Notes: a model not told the origin generated them from the letters alone. A DNA stretch of 21,982 bases from JADFUZ01 sp034430415 (GCA_034430415.1 DAOUEN010000018.1:1-21982), one strand, 5' to 3'. Positions 6,162-14,133 are shown, counted from the stretch's first letter. Translations and numbers: made by a program.

Positions 6162-7154
6162 TCAGGAAACAACCCTCAGCACCGAGACCAGTAGCCAGCC
6201 CAGAGCGCCACAGGCGGGAAAGGTCAACACCCAGGCCAGCACGATGTCCCTGGCTATCCCCCATCTCACCGCCGAGAGGCGCCTGGTAGCACCCACTCCC
6301 ATGATTGCCGTGCTGATGCAGTGCGTGGTGCTCACCGGAATACCCAGGTGCGAGGCTATCTCGATGACAGTGCCGGCCGACGCCTGTGCAGCGAACCCGT
6401 GAACGGGACGCAGAGTGGTCATCCTCAGTCCCAGGGTTTTGATTACCCGCCAGCCGCCCACCATGGTGCCCAGACTTATTGAGGCGGCGGAGACCACCAC
6501 AGCCCAGAAAGGGATATGGAATTCGCTGTATCCGTAATAGGCCATCAAGGCCATAGAGATCACACCGATGGGCATCTGTCCGTCGTTCTTGCCGTGAGTA
6601 TAGGCCAGGAAGGCCGTCGCCATGATCTGTAAGTTGCTGAAGACAGCTCTTATCCTCTCCGGTGCCGTTTTTCGCAGCAGCCACAGCAAAGTCACCATTA
6701 CCAGGAAACCTCCCCCGAGACCCAGCATAGGGGCAATGCCAACCGCAGAGACCACCCTGCCCAAGACCTTCCAGACAATGACCTTGCCACCGCCAGCAGC
6801 GATGCCCGCCCCCACCAACCCCGCCACCAACCCATGAGTAAGGCTTATCGGCATCCCGTAGCGCGTGGCCACAACCGCCCAGATGACGATTGCCCCCACT
6901 CCGGCAAGCACGATGCTCACGGTCAGGAACTCGGCAGCCACAATTCCCTTCCCGATGGTTGTAGCCACTGCGGTGCCTGTAGCTGCGCCGGCGAAGTTGA
7001 AAAAGGCTGCCACGATGATAGCAGCCCTGGGGGAGAGAGTACGGGTACCGATTACCGGGGCAATGGCATTGGCAGCATCATTAGCACCGTTTGCTATGCC
7101 AAAACCAATAGCCGCTGCGATTACCAGAACCAGCAGTGCCAGAGAATCAGGCAT
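6162..7154 (-). CDS. PiT-family inorganic phosphate permease, copy B
   Basis: A 330-residue membrane protein with GANDAANAIAPVIGTRTLSP near the N terminus and GIPVSTTHCISTAIMGVGATRR in the second half, the two PiT signatures. In the first half the STTHG of copy A is SLTHG here (GMPISLTHGLVAGLVGAG), one of the few differences inside a conserved motif. Its start overlaps the end of the DUF47 gene by 8 nt, so it is probably translated by coupling to it. The DUF47-PiT arrangement is widespread, and the DUF47 protein is thought to regulate or assist the permease. Confidence 0.93.
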   Translation of the reverse strand: MPDSLALLVLVIAAAIGFGIANGANDAANAIAPVIGTRTLSPRAAIIVAAFFNFAGAATGTAVATTIGKGIVAAEFLTVSIVLAGVGAIVIWAVVATRYGMPISLTHGLVAGLVGAGIAAGGGKVIVWKVLGRVVSAVGIAPMLGLGGGFLVMVTLLWLLRKTAPERIRAVFSNLQIMATAFLAYTHGKNDGQMPIGVISMALMAYYGYSEFHIPFWAVVVSAASISLGTMVGGWRVIKTLGLRMTTLRPVHGFAAQASAGTVIEIASHLGIPVSTTHCISTAIMGVGATRRLSAVRWGIARDIVLAWVLTFPACGALGWLLVSVLRVVS

Positions 7155-7776
7155 TCTTCAGCACAATACCCTCAAGGACATTGGCCACATCTTCGCCCGA
7201 GTCAGTAGCGTCCTCAAGGTGCTGGTAGATTTCGCGCCACTTGATTATCGCGCATGCGTCCACGCAATGGTCAAACAGCTCAGCCTGGGCCGCATGATGC
7301 ACGTCATCAGCCTCGTTCTCCAGGCTATTGATCTCCACACACTCCTCCAGAATCCGGGCAAACTGGTCGCGGCGACGCAGGCGGGGCACTACCTCGTTCA
7401 GTTTGTGAGCCACCCTGGCCACAATCGAAGCCAGCTGTAGCGACCTTTCCGTAGGCCGGGTAACACGGTAAAGAAAAGCTGTCCTGCCGGCAGCCTCGAT
7501 AAAGTCCATGACGTCATCCAGGGCATGCGCCAGGAGAGCGATATCCTCCCTGTCTATAGGCGTGACGAAGGTGCTGTGCAAACGCTGCAGTATCTGGTGA
7601 GTGAAAGTATCGCCCCTCGTTTCCAGTTCCTTGAGATACTTTGCCTTCGCCTCAACCTCTTCATAGTTGTTGAAAAGGTCAAGCAGCCTCTCCGCGGCCT
7701 CCACCAGGTTCGCGGTGTCCTGCTCAAACAGGTCGTAGAACTTGGTGTCTCTGGGAGTCAGCAAGAACTTGGGCAA
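7147..7776 (-). CDS. DUF47/PhoU-like PiT accessory protein
   Basis: A 209-residue, mostly helical, soluble protein. It has the family hallmarks FYDLFEQDTANLVEAA near the N terminus, STFVTPIDREDIALLAHALDDVMDFIE in the middle, and ENEADDVHHAAQ in the second three-helix bundle. The E/DxxxD-type acidic motifs bind metal in PhoU-like proteins. It starts with TTG at 7776; AAAGGAG on the minus strand (7784-7790) sits 7 nt upstream and no better start is available. It is first in an operon with two PiT permeases, which fits a role in controlling phosphate uptake. Two CATCACA heptamers (7802-7808 and 7822-7828, plus-strand reading) lie in its short leader. Confidence 0.9.
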   Translation of the reverse strand: MPKFLLTPRDTKFYDLFEQDTANLVEAAERLLDLFNNYEEVEAKAKYLKELETRGDTFTHQILQRLHSTFVTPIDREDIALLAHALDDVMDFIEAAGRTAFLYRVTRPTERSLQLASIVARVAHKLNEVVPRLRRRDQFARILEECVEINSLENEADDVHHAAQAELFDHCVDACAIIKWREIYQHLEDATDSGEDVANVLEGIVLKNA

Positions 7777-7832
7777 AACGGCTCTCCTTTCGCTAGCAAC
7801 ACATCACAGCGTGCTGGCAACCATCACAACCT

Positions 7833-7840
7833 ATTATGAC
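7833..7840 (-). promoter_or_regulatory. Possible extended -10 promoter of the DUF47-PiT operon
   Basis: On the minus strand TGT precedes CATAAT (5 of 6 to TATAAT), giving an extended -10. No convincing -35 box is seen. Transcription would begin near 7826, leaving a leader of about 50 nt with a proper Shine-Dalgarno. Confidence 0.35.
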
Positions 7841-7874
7841 ACGCCCCAGGCCGCTATTTCCACAACCCCACCCA

Positions 7875-8390
7875 CTACTTGAACCGCTTGACTTCAAAGC
7901 GGTAGAGCTTGACCGGTTCGTGAGCGGATATCCCCGCCTTCAGCCGGCAGATCTCGATTTGCCTCTCAACGCTGTCCACCCCCTCCAGGTCCGGCAGCAA
8001 CAGCCCCCGCCTGAACCCGCTCTCCACAATCACGCCGTATCGCCTGGCGTCGAGCTGGCTCTTATCTTGCACCGGCTCGGGCTGTGTGAGGATGTCCACG
8101 CTGTACTCCAGTTCATCAAGCTCGGAGGGGGCAACCGGCGGGAAACGAGGGTCCCTGGTGGCCGAGCTGACAGCGTTGGCCATGATTTCCTCCGCCACGT
8201 TGGCCTGGGTGGGCTCAAACGTACCGATGCAGCCCCTCAACTCGCCGTGCTTGTGCAGGGAAACGAAGACACCTGCCCTGGCCCTCATCTCGGGGGTCAA
8301 TTTCTTCGGCTGAGGTGTCGCCTTCTCCCGGACATAGCCTTCCACCGTGTCCCTGGCCAGCTTCACTACCGCATCACTCGCTTCTGCCAT
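7875..8390 (-). CDS. AMMECR1-domain protein
   Basis: A 171-residue AMMECR1-family protein with the hallmark LRGCIGTFEP and the downstream ELDELEYSVDILTQPEPV and GVIVESGFRRGLLLPDLEGVD segments. The family's biochemical role is not established. In prokaryotes it is often encoded beside the radical-SAM enzyme AmrS and a Memo-like protein. The ATG at 8390 is preferred over an in-frame upstream start at 8450. AAAGGAG lies just before 8390, and the upstream start would bury 60 nt inside amrS. Only 2 nt separate it from the amrS stop, so translation is coupled. Confidence 0.9.
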   Translation of the reverse strand: MAEASDAVVKLARDTVEGYVREKATPQPKKLTPEMRARAGVFVSLHKHGELRGCIGTFEPTQANVAEEIMANAVSSATRDPRFPPVAPSELDELEYSVDILTQPEPVQDKSQLDARRYGVIVESGFRRGLLLPDLEGVDSVERQIEICRLKAGISAHEPVKLYRFEVKRFK

Positions 8391-8392
8391 AA

Positions 8393-9424
8393 TCAGCTCC
8401 TTTCGTCCACCATCCCTTTGAAATTGAGCTCGGCGCCGCAGAACTTGCACTTCGACCCATCAAGTCCCAATACCTGGGTATCGTAGCCGACCCGGCGGAC
8501 ATTCACCCTGCCACAGGAATAACACACGGTGTTCTCGTACTCGTGCCCCGGGACGTTCCCCAGATAGACGAACTTCAACCCTGACTTCTTCCCAATATGG
8601 TAGGCCTTCTCCAGAGTGGACACCGGCGTGGGCGGCAAATAGCTCAGCTTGTACATGGGGTGGAAGCGGGTCACATGCCAGGGGGTGAGCTCGCTTAGAC
8701 TGTCCCGGATCCAGGCGGCAATGCCGCCGAGCTGCTCTTCGTCGTCGTTCATGGTGGGAATGATGTTTGTCACCACCTCAACGTGCATATTCCATCTCTC
8801 TTTGGCCCGTCTGGCCATCTCCAGCACACCCCGCCACCGGGATATCTTAGCCAGGCTGCGGTAGAAGTCATCGCTGAAGCCCTTGACGTCCACCCTCCAG
8901 GCATCAAGATAGGGCCCTATTGTATCCAGGGCCTCGGCAGTGATATAGCCGTTGGTGACGTAGGCGGTGTAAAGGCCGTTCTCCCTGGCCAGCCTGGCCG
9001 AGTCCAGCGTGTACTCGAACGATATGGTGGGCTCGTTATACGTCCAGGCGATTCCAGCACAACGGTGCTCCTGTGCTAGCTCTATCTCTCTCTCAGGAGA
9101 CAGATACCGCGAGCCAGCTGGGATATCCACACAGGCAATCTCCCAGTTCTGGCAATCCTGGCAGTGGAAGTTGCATCCCCAGCTACCCAGGGAGAAGGCG
9201 TTCGTGCCGGGATGGAAATGAAACAACGGCTTCTTCTCAATAGGGTCGGCCGCTATCGATGACACCTCTCCGTAGTTCGTTATGTAAAGAACACCGTCGC
9301 GATTGACGCGCATGCGGCAAACACCCACCCTGCCGGGATTGATGACACATCTCCACTGGCAAACATGGCACCTCGCCCTGCCGCCGGACAGCTTTTCATA
9401 GAGCAGCGCTTCCCTTTCCACCAC
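8393..9424 (-). CDS. amrS: AmmeMemoRadiSam-system radical SAM enzyme AmrS
   Basis: A 343-residue radical-SAM protein. Cys84, Cys88 and Cys91 in WGCNFHCQDCQNW form the CxxxCxxC site for the 4Fe-4S cluster that cleaves S-adenosylmethionine. Extra Cys pairs lie at the N terminus (CHVCQWRC, residues 19-26) and C terminus (CYSCG 301-304, CKFCG 326-329) and probably bind zinc or another cluster. AWTYNEPTISFEY and VDVKGFSDDFYR are typical of the AmrS/pyruvate-formate-lyase-activating-enzyme-like group. The substrate is not known. GTG codons at 9424 and 9421 can both start it; 9421 is exactly 9 nt after a TATAAT box and there is no Shine-Dalgarno, so the mRNA may be leaderless. The Memo partner is absent from the window. 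Confidence 0.9.
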   Translation of the reverse strand: MVEREALLYEKLSGGRARCHVCQWRCVINPGRVGVCRMRVNRDGVLYITNYGEVSSIAADPIEKKPLFHFHPGTNAFSLGSWGCNFHCQDCQNWEIACVDIPAGSRYLSPEREIELAQEHRCAGIAWTYNEPTISFEYTLDSARLARENGLYTAYVTNGYITAEALDTIGPYLDAWRVDVKGFSDDFYRSLAKISRWRGVLEMARRAKERWNMHVEVVTNIIPTMNDDEEQLGGIAAWIRDSLSELTPWHVTRFHPMYKLSYLPPTPVSTLEKAYHIGKKSGLKFVYLGNVPGHEYENTVCYSCGRVNVRRVGYDTQVLGLDGSKCKFCGAELNFKGMVDERS

Positions 9425-9430
9425 CAGACC

Positions 9431-9439
9431 ATTATACCA
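9431..9439 (-). promoter_or_regulatory. Extended -10 promoter of amrS
   Basis: The minus strand reads TGG-TATAAT, a perfect extended -10, 9 nt before the GTG at 9421 (6 nt before that at 9424). The -35 region (AAAATC) does not match consensus. Transcription would begin essentially at the start codon. Confidence 0.55.
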
Positions 9440-9461
9440 CCACGGTTTACCCCGATTTTAT

Positions 9462-9469
9462 GGTGCACC
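9462..9469. promoter_or_regulatory. 8-bp palindrome in the amrS/coaE divergent promoter
   Basis: GGTGCACC is a perfect palindrome centred between the two -10 boxes, where the coaE -35 hexamer would lie and next to that of amrS. It could be a shared operator, but such a short palindrome may be chance. Confidence 0.2.
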
Positions 9470-9485
9470 GGCAACGGCCACATAC

Positions 9486-9491
9486 TATAAT
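9486..9491 (+). promoter_or_regulatory. -10 box of coaE
   Basis: A perfect TATAAT is followed after 9 nt by the coaE ATG. No Shine-Dalgarno lies in between (TTCAGCAGAG is the local sequence). No clear -35 box is present. The geometry implies a leaderless or near-leaderless transcript. Confidence 0.5.
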
Positions 9492-9500
9492 TCAGCAGAG

Positions 9501-10097
9501 ATGATTGTCATCGGAGTAACCGGCAACTTCGGCAGCGGCAAGAGCACAGTATGCCGGGTTCTGGCCGGCCTGGGCTCCGCCGTTATCGACGCCGACAGGC
9601 TGGCACACGAGGCTTACCGGCCGCACAGCCAGACGTGGCAAGAGGTCATAGATGCCTTCGGCAGGGACATACTCGGGCCCGGCGGAGAGATTGACCGCCG
9701 CAAACTGGGGCAGATCGTCTTTTCCCACCCCGTTGCTCTGGCCCAACTCAACCGCATAGTTCATCCCGAGACATACCGCCTGGCCCGGCAGACAATCGAA
9801 GACTTCCGCCTCCGGGGAGCCACGGCGGTGGCCCTGGAAGCCACCCTGCTCATCGAAGCCGGGTGGACCGACCTGGTGGACAGAGTCTGGTTGGTAGTAG
9901 CCTCAACGGCTACGGCTATCCGAAGGCTGAGAGGAAAGCACGGGATAGAACACGATCAGATCCTGGCCCGCCTGGAATCTCAGATGTCAGCCGAACAGAA
10001 GGCAGAGCACGCCGACGACACAATCTACAATGACGGATCCCTGGCCGAACTCGAGTCCAGAGTCACCGAGCTCTGGAACAGGCTTCATACAGCATAG
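9501..10097 (+). CDS. coaE: Dephospho-CoA kinase
   Basis: A 198-residue P-loop kinase that phosphorylates the 3'-hydroxyl of dephospho-CoA, the last step of coenzyme A synthesis. The Walker A motif is GNFGSGKST (residues 8-16). VIDADRLAHEAY is the family's substrate-binding DxD/H region, and QLNRIVHPETYRLARQTI and ALEATLLIEAGWTDLVDRVWLVVA are the usual CoaE segments. Length is standard (about 200). It stands alone on the plus strand, divergent from amrS (76 nt apart), and ends 13 nt from the convergent end of the oligopeptide-binding protein gene. Confidence 0.95.
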   Translation: MIVIGVTGNFGSGKSTVCRVLAGLGSAVIDADRLAHEAYRPHSQTWQEVIDAFGRDILGPGGEIDRRKLGQIVFSHPVALAQLNRIVHPETYRLARQTIEDFRLRGATAVALEATLLIEAGWTDLVDRVWLVVASTATAIRRLRGKHGIEHDQILARLESQMSAEQKAEHADDTIYNDGSLAELESRVTELWNRLHTA

Positions 10098-10110
10098 GCC
10101 GCACCGCGGG

Positions 10111-11703
10111 CTAGTGCTCTGTTACATATACCTTGCTCAGGTCAGGAATGCCTAGCGGGCTGACCTCATAATCGTGGACATAAGGCTTCACCAGCATATA
10201 GCTGGTGGTGAAGCACAAGGGTAGGCAGGGGGCTTCGTCGACGATTTCTTGCTCGGCCCGCTGATACATAGCCAGGCGGGCAGCCTCGTCCTGCTCGATG
10301 GCCGCCTTCTCCAGCAAGCTGTCCAACTCCGGGTTGCTGTAGTCTGAGACGTTATTTTCGCTTCCGCTGAGAAACAGGTTGTCCAGGAAGTTGTGCGGGT
10401 CGGGGTAGTCCGCCACCCACCCGGATACGAACATATCATCCTTTTCCCGCCTCATGTTGTACAGGAAGTCCTCCGGGTCCAGTTGCCTTACCGATACCTC
10501 CACTCCAAGATTCCGCCGCCACTCCCCGATAATGGCACCCAGATACCCGGGGATGTTATTGCCGTAGCCCGAGATGGTTATGGTGATCGGTGGCAGCTCG
10601 GCCACGTCTCCGTAGCTCGAGGCAGCAATAAACTCCCTGGCCCTCGCCGTACCATAGTCGAGCCCCCGCAGGTCCTCGTTGTAGCCGGGCATGCCCGGCG
10701 GCAGAATCCCCTCGGCCACAGTCATCATGTCCCGGAATATCAGGCTGACAATCCGCTCCCTGTCCACCGCACAGCAAAATGCCCGGCGCACGTTGACGTC
10801 ATCGAACGGCGCCTCGGCGGCATCAAACCCGACGTAGTAAAGGCTTAGCTCCGGCGCCACCACCAGCTCTCGATGCAACGGATTGGTCTCATCACTGGCC
10901 CAGTCTATGTAGCTTCTCGATATTGGAGTGACGTCGATCTCACCCTTCTCGTACATAGCGATAGGCATACCAGCCAGCAGATGAAAGACAACCTGCTCCA
11001 CCCTGGCTGCCTCGTCGTAGTAATGCTCGTTGCGCTGTAACACCAGAGACTGGCCTCTCTGCCACTCCTCCAGCCTGAAGGGCCCTGTCCCGTTCGGCTG
11101 CTGCCACCAGTCCTCTCCGGTCTCCACGTCCGCCCGGTCAACAACGAAGGCGGTGGGGTAAGTCAGCTTGCGGAGAAAGTAGGCCTTGGGAGCATCGATC
11201 CTCACTTCCAGGGTATAGTCGTCGATGACTTTGAGTCCAGAGATCTCCTCCGCCGCGCCGGCTAGCATCTCCCTCACACCCACGATATCGCCCAGATAGG
11301 TGGCCGCCGTCTGCGAGCCGGTGTCGGGGGTACAGGCCCGCTCCCAGGAGTACTTGAAGTCCCTGGCGTTGACCTCCCTGCCGTCGTGGAATCTCACCCC
11401 GCGGCGGAGATAGAAAGTGTAGCTTTTGCCGTCGCTGCTCTTCTGCCATCTTTCGGCGATATCGGGAGCCACCTCCATCTCATCGTCCAGCCGAACCAGG
11501 CCGCTGAAGATATGCATGACGTAGACGTGCGACGTCATTTCGGCAGAGACCGCGGGGTCAAGGGTCATGGGACCGGTATCCCAGAGATTGAGGACTCCCT
11601 CGCTGGACGAAGCTGGTCCGGCTAGCTGGCAACCCGCGGACAGTGGCAGCAGCAGAATACCGACAAGAAGAGGCAGTAATGTGAATCTCCAGCTAGTTCT
11701 CAT
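10111..11703 (-). CDS. Oligopeptide ABC-transporter substrate-binding lipoprotein (SBP family 5)
   Basis: A 530-residue lipoprotein of the OppA/DppA family. The signal peptide MRTSWRFTLLPLLVGILLL ends in the lipobox LSAGC, with Cys25 as the lipidated residue. Family landmarks follow: MTLDPAVSAEMTSHVYVMHIFSGLVRLDD, RWQKSSDGKSYTFYLRRGVRFHDGREVNARDFKYSWER, and near the end YPDPHNFLDNLFLSGSENNVSDYSNPELDSLL. These proteins bind peptides or similar solutes outside the membrane and deliver them to an ABC permease. No permease or ATPase gene is adjacent; the neighbours are a peptidase-like protein and prfB, so the transporter would have to be encoded elsewhere. It lies 49 nt downstream of the peptidase gene and is probably the last gene of that operon. 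Confidence 0.9.
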   Translation of the reverse strand: MRTSWRFTLLPLLVGILLLPLSAGCQLAGPASSSEGVLNLWDTGPMTLDPAVSAEMTSHVYVMHIFSGLVRLDDEMEVAPDIAERWQKSSDGKSYTFYLRRGVRFHDGREVNARDFKYSWERACTPDTGSQTAATYLGDIVGVREMLAGAAEEISGLKVIDDYTLEVRIDAPKAYFLRKLTYPTAFVVDRADVETGEDWWQQPNGTGPFRLEEWQRGQSLVLQRNEHYYDEAARVEQVVFHLLAGMPIAMYEKGEIDVTPISRSYIDWASDETNPLHRELVVAPELSLYYVGFDAAEAPFDDVNVRRAFCCAVDRERIVSLIFRDMMTVAEGILPPGMPGYNEDLRGLDYGTARAREFIAASSYGDVAELPPITITISGYGNNIPGYLGAIIGEWRRNLGVEVSVRQLDPEDFLYNMRREKDDMFVSGWVADYPDPHNFLDNLFLSGSENNVSDYSNPELDSLLEKAAIEQDEAARLAMYQRAEQEIVDEAPCLPLCFTTSYMLVKPYVHDYEVSPLGIPDLSKVYVTEH

Positions 11704-11752
11704 CAGATGCTCTTACCAGACAACCAGGCTTTCTTCTATGTTCACCCACAGG

Positions 11753-12994
11753 TCAATCAGTTCGTGTCTTCTGCCACCGCCGCCAGTCCCATTCCTCCAG
11801 CGCCAGACCACCCCCGAGAGCCAGCAAAGTCGCCAGCGCGGATAGCACAACCACCAGGGCGGGATGCCATATCCTCTGGACTGGTCCCACCTGGCTTTCC
11901 TCGGTGACTGGGGGGCCCGCCAACTCCTCCCGCCAGCGGCGGTCGAGTTCATCCATGTCAAAACCGTAGACCTGTTTTATGGCCCCATCATAGCTACTGC
12001 CATCCTTGAGAAGAGTCAGCAGGCTCAGCATCCTGTCCTGGCCGTAGCTGTCGAGAAGGTATGCCACCAGGCTGCAGCTCTGAGCATAGGAGAGATATGC
12101 CTTTTCCGGCTCGGCGGAAAAGGGGCTGCACAGGCTGCGCACCGAGATGAGCCTGCCCTCGACGATAGCTCTATCCAGCCATGCCTGGAAAGAGGGGGAC
12201 ATCTCGCCCTCGTTATACATGGCCAGCCCTTCATCAAGCCAGGTGGGAAGCTCACCGTAGGGGCTGAAGGTTGCCTGGTGAACAACCAGATGCGTCAGCT
12301 CATGAACCATAGCCCTCTTACCCCAATCGAGCTGATCTACAGAGATCCCTATGGCCACTATGCCGAACTCGGTGAAGGCGGTGCCTCCAGTCCACTCCTG
12401 GGAAAAGATCATGGCGCCCTGCAGGTCGCCGGCCGAGGCATACACGTATATCCGGATGGGCTTCTCAGGATAGGTGCCGACCTCCCGCGTCAGTCTGCTG
12501 AGCCCTTCTTCACAGGCCGTCATCAGTTCCCCGGCAAACGAATCATCGCCTTCGTACCAGAACAGGGTGAGGGCATCATTGGCCAGGCTCCGCCACTCAT
12601 AGCGATCATCGTCAAAGCGCAGCACCGCCGGAGGGGTCTCAATGCTGTTGCCCGCGTCATCCTCAACCGTCCACCAGTACGTTATCGATGCCCCCGGAGG
12701 CAAGCTGGCTTTCCTCATATCCCATGTCCAGCTCGTTCTCACCCTCGTCTCTGGAACAAAATCGGCCCAGGCTTCGCTGGTTACCTGTGTATAGCTCATC
12801 TTGTCCACCTGATAGTGGATACGGGCGTCGACAATGTCCGCCTGGCTCTCAGCTTCAAGGCCGAAGGTCAGCACAGCGGGAAAATCCGTCTCCACACTGC
12901 TGTCCAGGACGGTGATCCCGCCTTCGGCGCCGACAGAGGAAGGAGCCAGTAGCAGGATAAGGAACAGAGCTACAACCGGTACGCGCCTGATCAC
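11753..12994 (-). CDS. Exported peptidase-MA-like metalloprotease, membrane anchored
   Basis: A 413-residue protein. Residues 1-23 form a signal peptide (MIRRVPVVALFLILLLAP, cleavage near VGA-E). A beta-rich region follows (~25-130, ITVLDSSVETDFPAVLTF, with TSWTWDM and ITYWWTVEDDAGN). The zinc site is HELTH (His231, Glu232, His235), with Glu255 in WLDEGLAMYNEGE as the likely third ligand, the layout of the peptidase MA-like group. One hydrophobic helix (~376-398, IWHPALVVVLSALATLLALGG) and a basic tail anchor it, so the catalytic domain faces outward. The GTG at 12994 overlaps the prfB stop (GTGA). The pairing with the downstream peptide-binding lipoprotein suggests peptide scavenging or envelope proteolysis, which is inference. 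Confidence 0.8.
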   Translation of the reverse strand: MIRRVPVVALFLILLLAPSSVGAEGGITVLDSSVETDFPAVLTFGLEAESQADIVDARIHYQVDKMSYTQVTSEAWADFVPETRVRTSWTWDMRKASLPPGASITYWWTVEDDAGNSIETPPAVLRFDDDRYEWRSLANDALTLFWYEGDDSFAGELMTACEEGLSRLTREVGTYPEKPIRIYVYASAGDLQGAMIFSQEWTGGTAFTEFGIVAIGISVDQLDWGKRAMVHELTHLVVHQATFSPYGELPTWLDEGLAMYNEGEMSPSFQAWLDRAIVEGRLISVRSLCSPFSAEPEKAYLSYAQSCSLVAYLLDSYGQDRMLSLLTLLKDGSSYDGAIKQVYGFDMDELDRRWREELAGPPVTEESQVGPVQRIWHPALVVVLSALATLLALGGGLALEEWDWRRWQKTRTD

Positions 12995-14095
12995 TTGCGT
13001 GCCCCCACCATGGAGCGAAGATAGGCGCTGATGAACCCATCCAGCTCACCCTCCAGTACGGCCTCGGCGTTGCCCACTTCGAAGCCGCTACGGTGGTCCT
13101 TCACCATCTTGTACGGATGCAGGACGTAGCTTCTGATCTGGTTGCCCCAGCCTGCCTCAATGCGCTCTCCCTTGAGCCTGGATTCCTCCTTTTCCTTCCT
13201 GACGCGCTCCAGCTCAAGGAGCCTGGCATGGAGAATTCTCAAAGCGGCCTCCTTGTTCTGATGCTGAGACCTCTGGCTTTCACATACCGCGACCAGCCCC
13301 GTCGGGATATGAGTCACCCTGACAGCGCTGCTGGTCTTCTGCATATGCTGTCCCCCCGGCCCACTGGACCTGAAGGTATCCACTTTCAGGTCCTCCTGGT
13401 TGATCGTTATGTCCAGTTCGCCTTCAGCTTCGGGCAGAACCTCCAGCAAGGCAAAGGACGTATGCCGGGCATGATCGGCATCGAAGGGAGACAGCCGCAC
13501 CAACCTGTGAACGCCGTGCTCTCCCCTGAGGTAGCCGTAGGCGTGGTCTCCCTTTACCGCCAGAAAGGCGCTCTTGATGCCTGCTTCCTCTCCCGGGGAC
13601 ACATCCAGAAGCTCCGTGTCATAGCCGCGCCGCTCCGCCCACTGGAGGTACATCCTGAGCAGCATGTTGGCCCAGTCCTGCGACTCCGTGCCACCAGCAC
13701 CGGCATGAAAGGCCAGCATGGCGTTCCTATCATCGTAGTCTCCGCTGAGAACCAGCCGCGTCTCCAGCCGTTCCAACTCGGCGCTCAGCCTCTGTAGCTC
13801 CTGCTCCAGCTCCTCCTCAAGGGAATGGTCGCCCTCTTCACTGGCCAGAGCAGCCATGTCGTACAGGTCGGCGACCTCTCGTTCCAGCCCACGCCAGGTC
13901 TGGACCAGGTCTCTCTTGGCTCCAAGCTGGCGCATGATAGCCCGGGCTCTGGCCTGGTCGCGCCACAAATCAGGGTCGGCTGACTCTACCTCTATGCTGC
14001 GGATCTCTTCTTCCCGGCCGGATATGTCAAAGATGCACCATTATATCTGAGATTCGGCGGCGCAGGGCTTCTAGACTGTCTTTCTGTTCTTGCAT
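12991..14095 (-). CDS. prfB: Peptide chain release factor 2, with +1 programmed frameshift
   Basis: RF2 recognises UGA and UAA and triggers peptide release on the ribosome. The gene is in two frames. ATG at 14095, behind a strong GAGGAGG, opens 22 codons (MQEQKDSL...VHL) that end in an in-frame TGA at 14029-14027. Shifting +1 at CTT-TGA-C continues as LDISGREEEIRSIE and runs to 12991, giving 367 residues, the normal RF2 length. The downstream part has the RF2 tripeptide SPF (residues 202-204) and SSGPGGQHMQKT with the catalytic GGQ (247-249). A start at 13968 would drop the first helices and be wrong. The frameshift provides autoregulation: when RF2 is scarce the TGA is read slowly and shifting rises. 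Confidence 0.95.
14026..14041 (-). promoter_or_regulatory. prfB +1 frameshift site
   Basis: Minus strand AUGGUG-CAU-CUU-UGA-C. The slippery CUU, the UGA stop and the following C match the E. coli prfB site exactly. The upstream Shine-Dalgarno-like hexamer is at the same 3-nt distance as in E. coli but weaker (AUGGUG instead of AGGGGG). Confidence 0.93.
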
Positions 14096-14133
14096 TCGAG
14101 GCTCCTCCTCATATGAGACAAACAAGCTCCCTT

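Noticed and set aside
11864..12952. 362-residue plus-strand frame opposite the peptidase gene
   Set aside because: No recognisable motif or ribosome-binding site; the minus strand encodes a signal peptide, HELTH motif and membrane anchor.
13968..14095. prfB starting at TTG 13968 with an unrelated short gene upstream
   Set aside because: The 22-codon leader has the strong Shine-Dalgarno, and the CTT-TGA-C site joins it to the missing N-terminal RF2 segment (DISGREEEIRSIE), giving the normal length.
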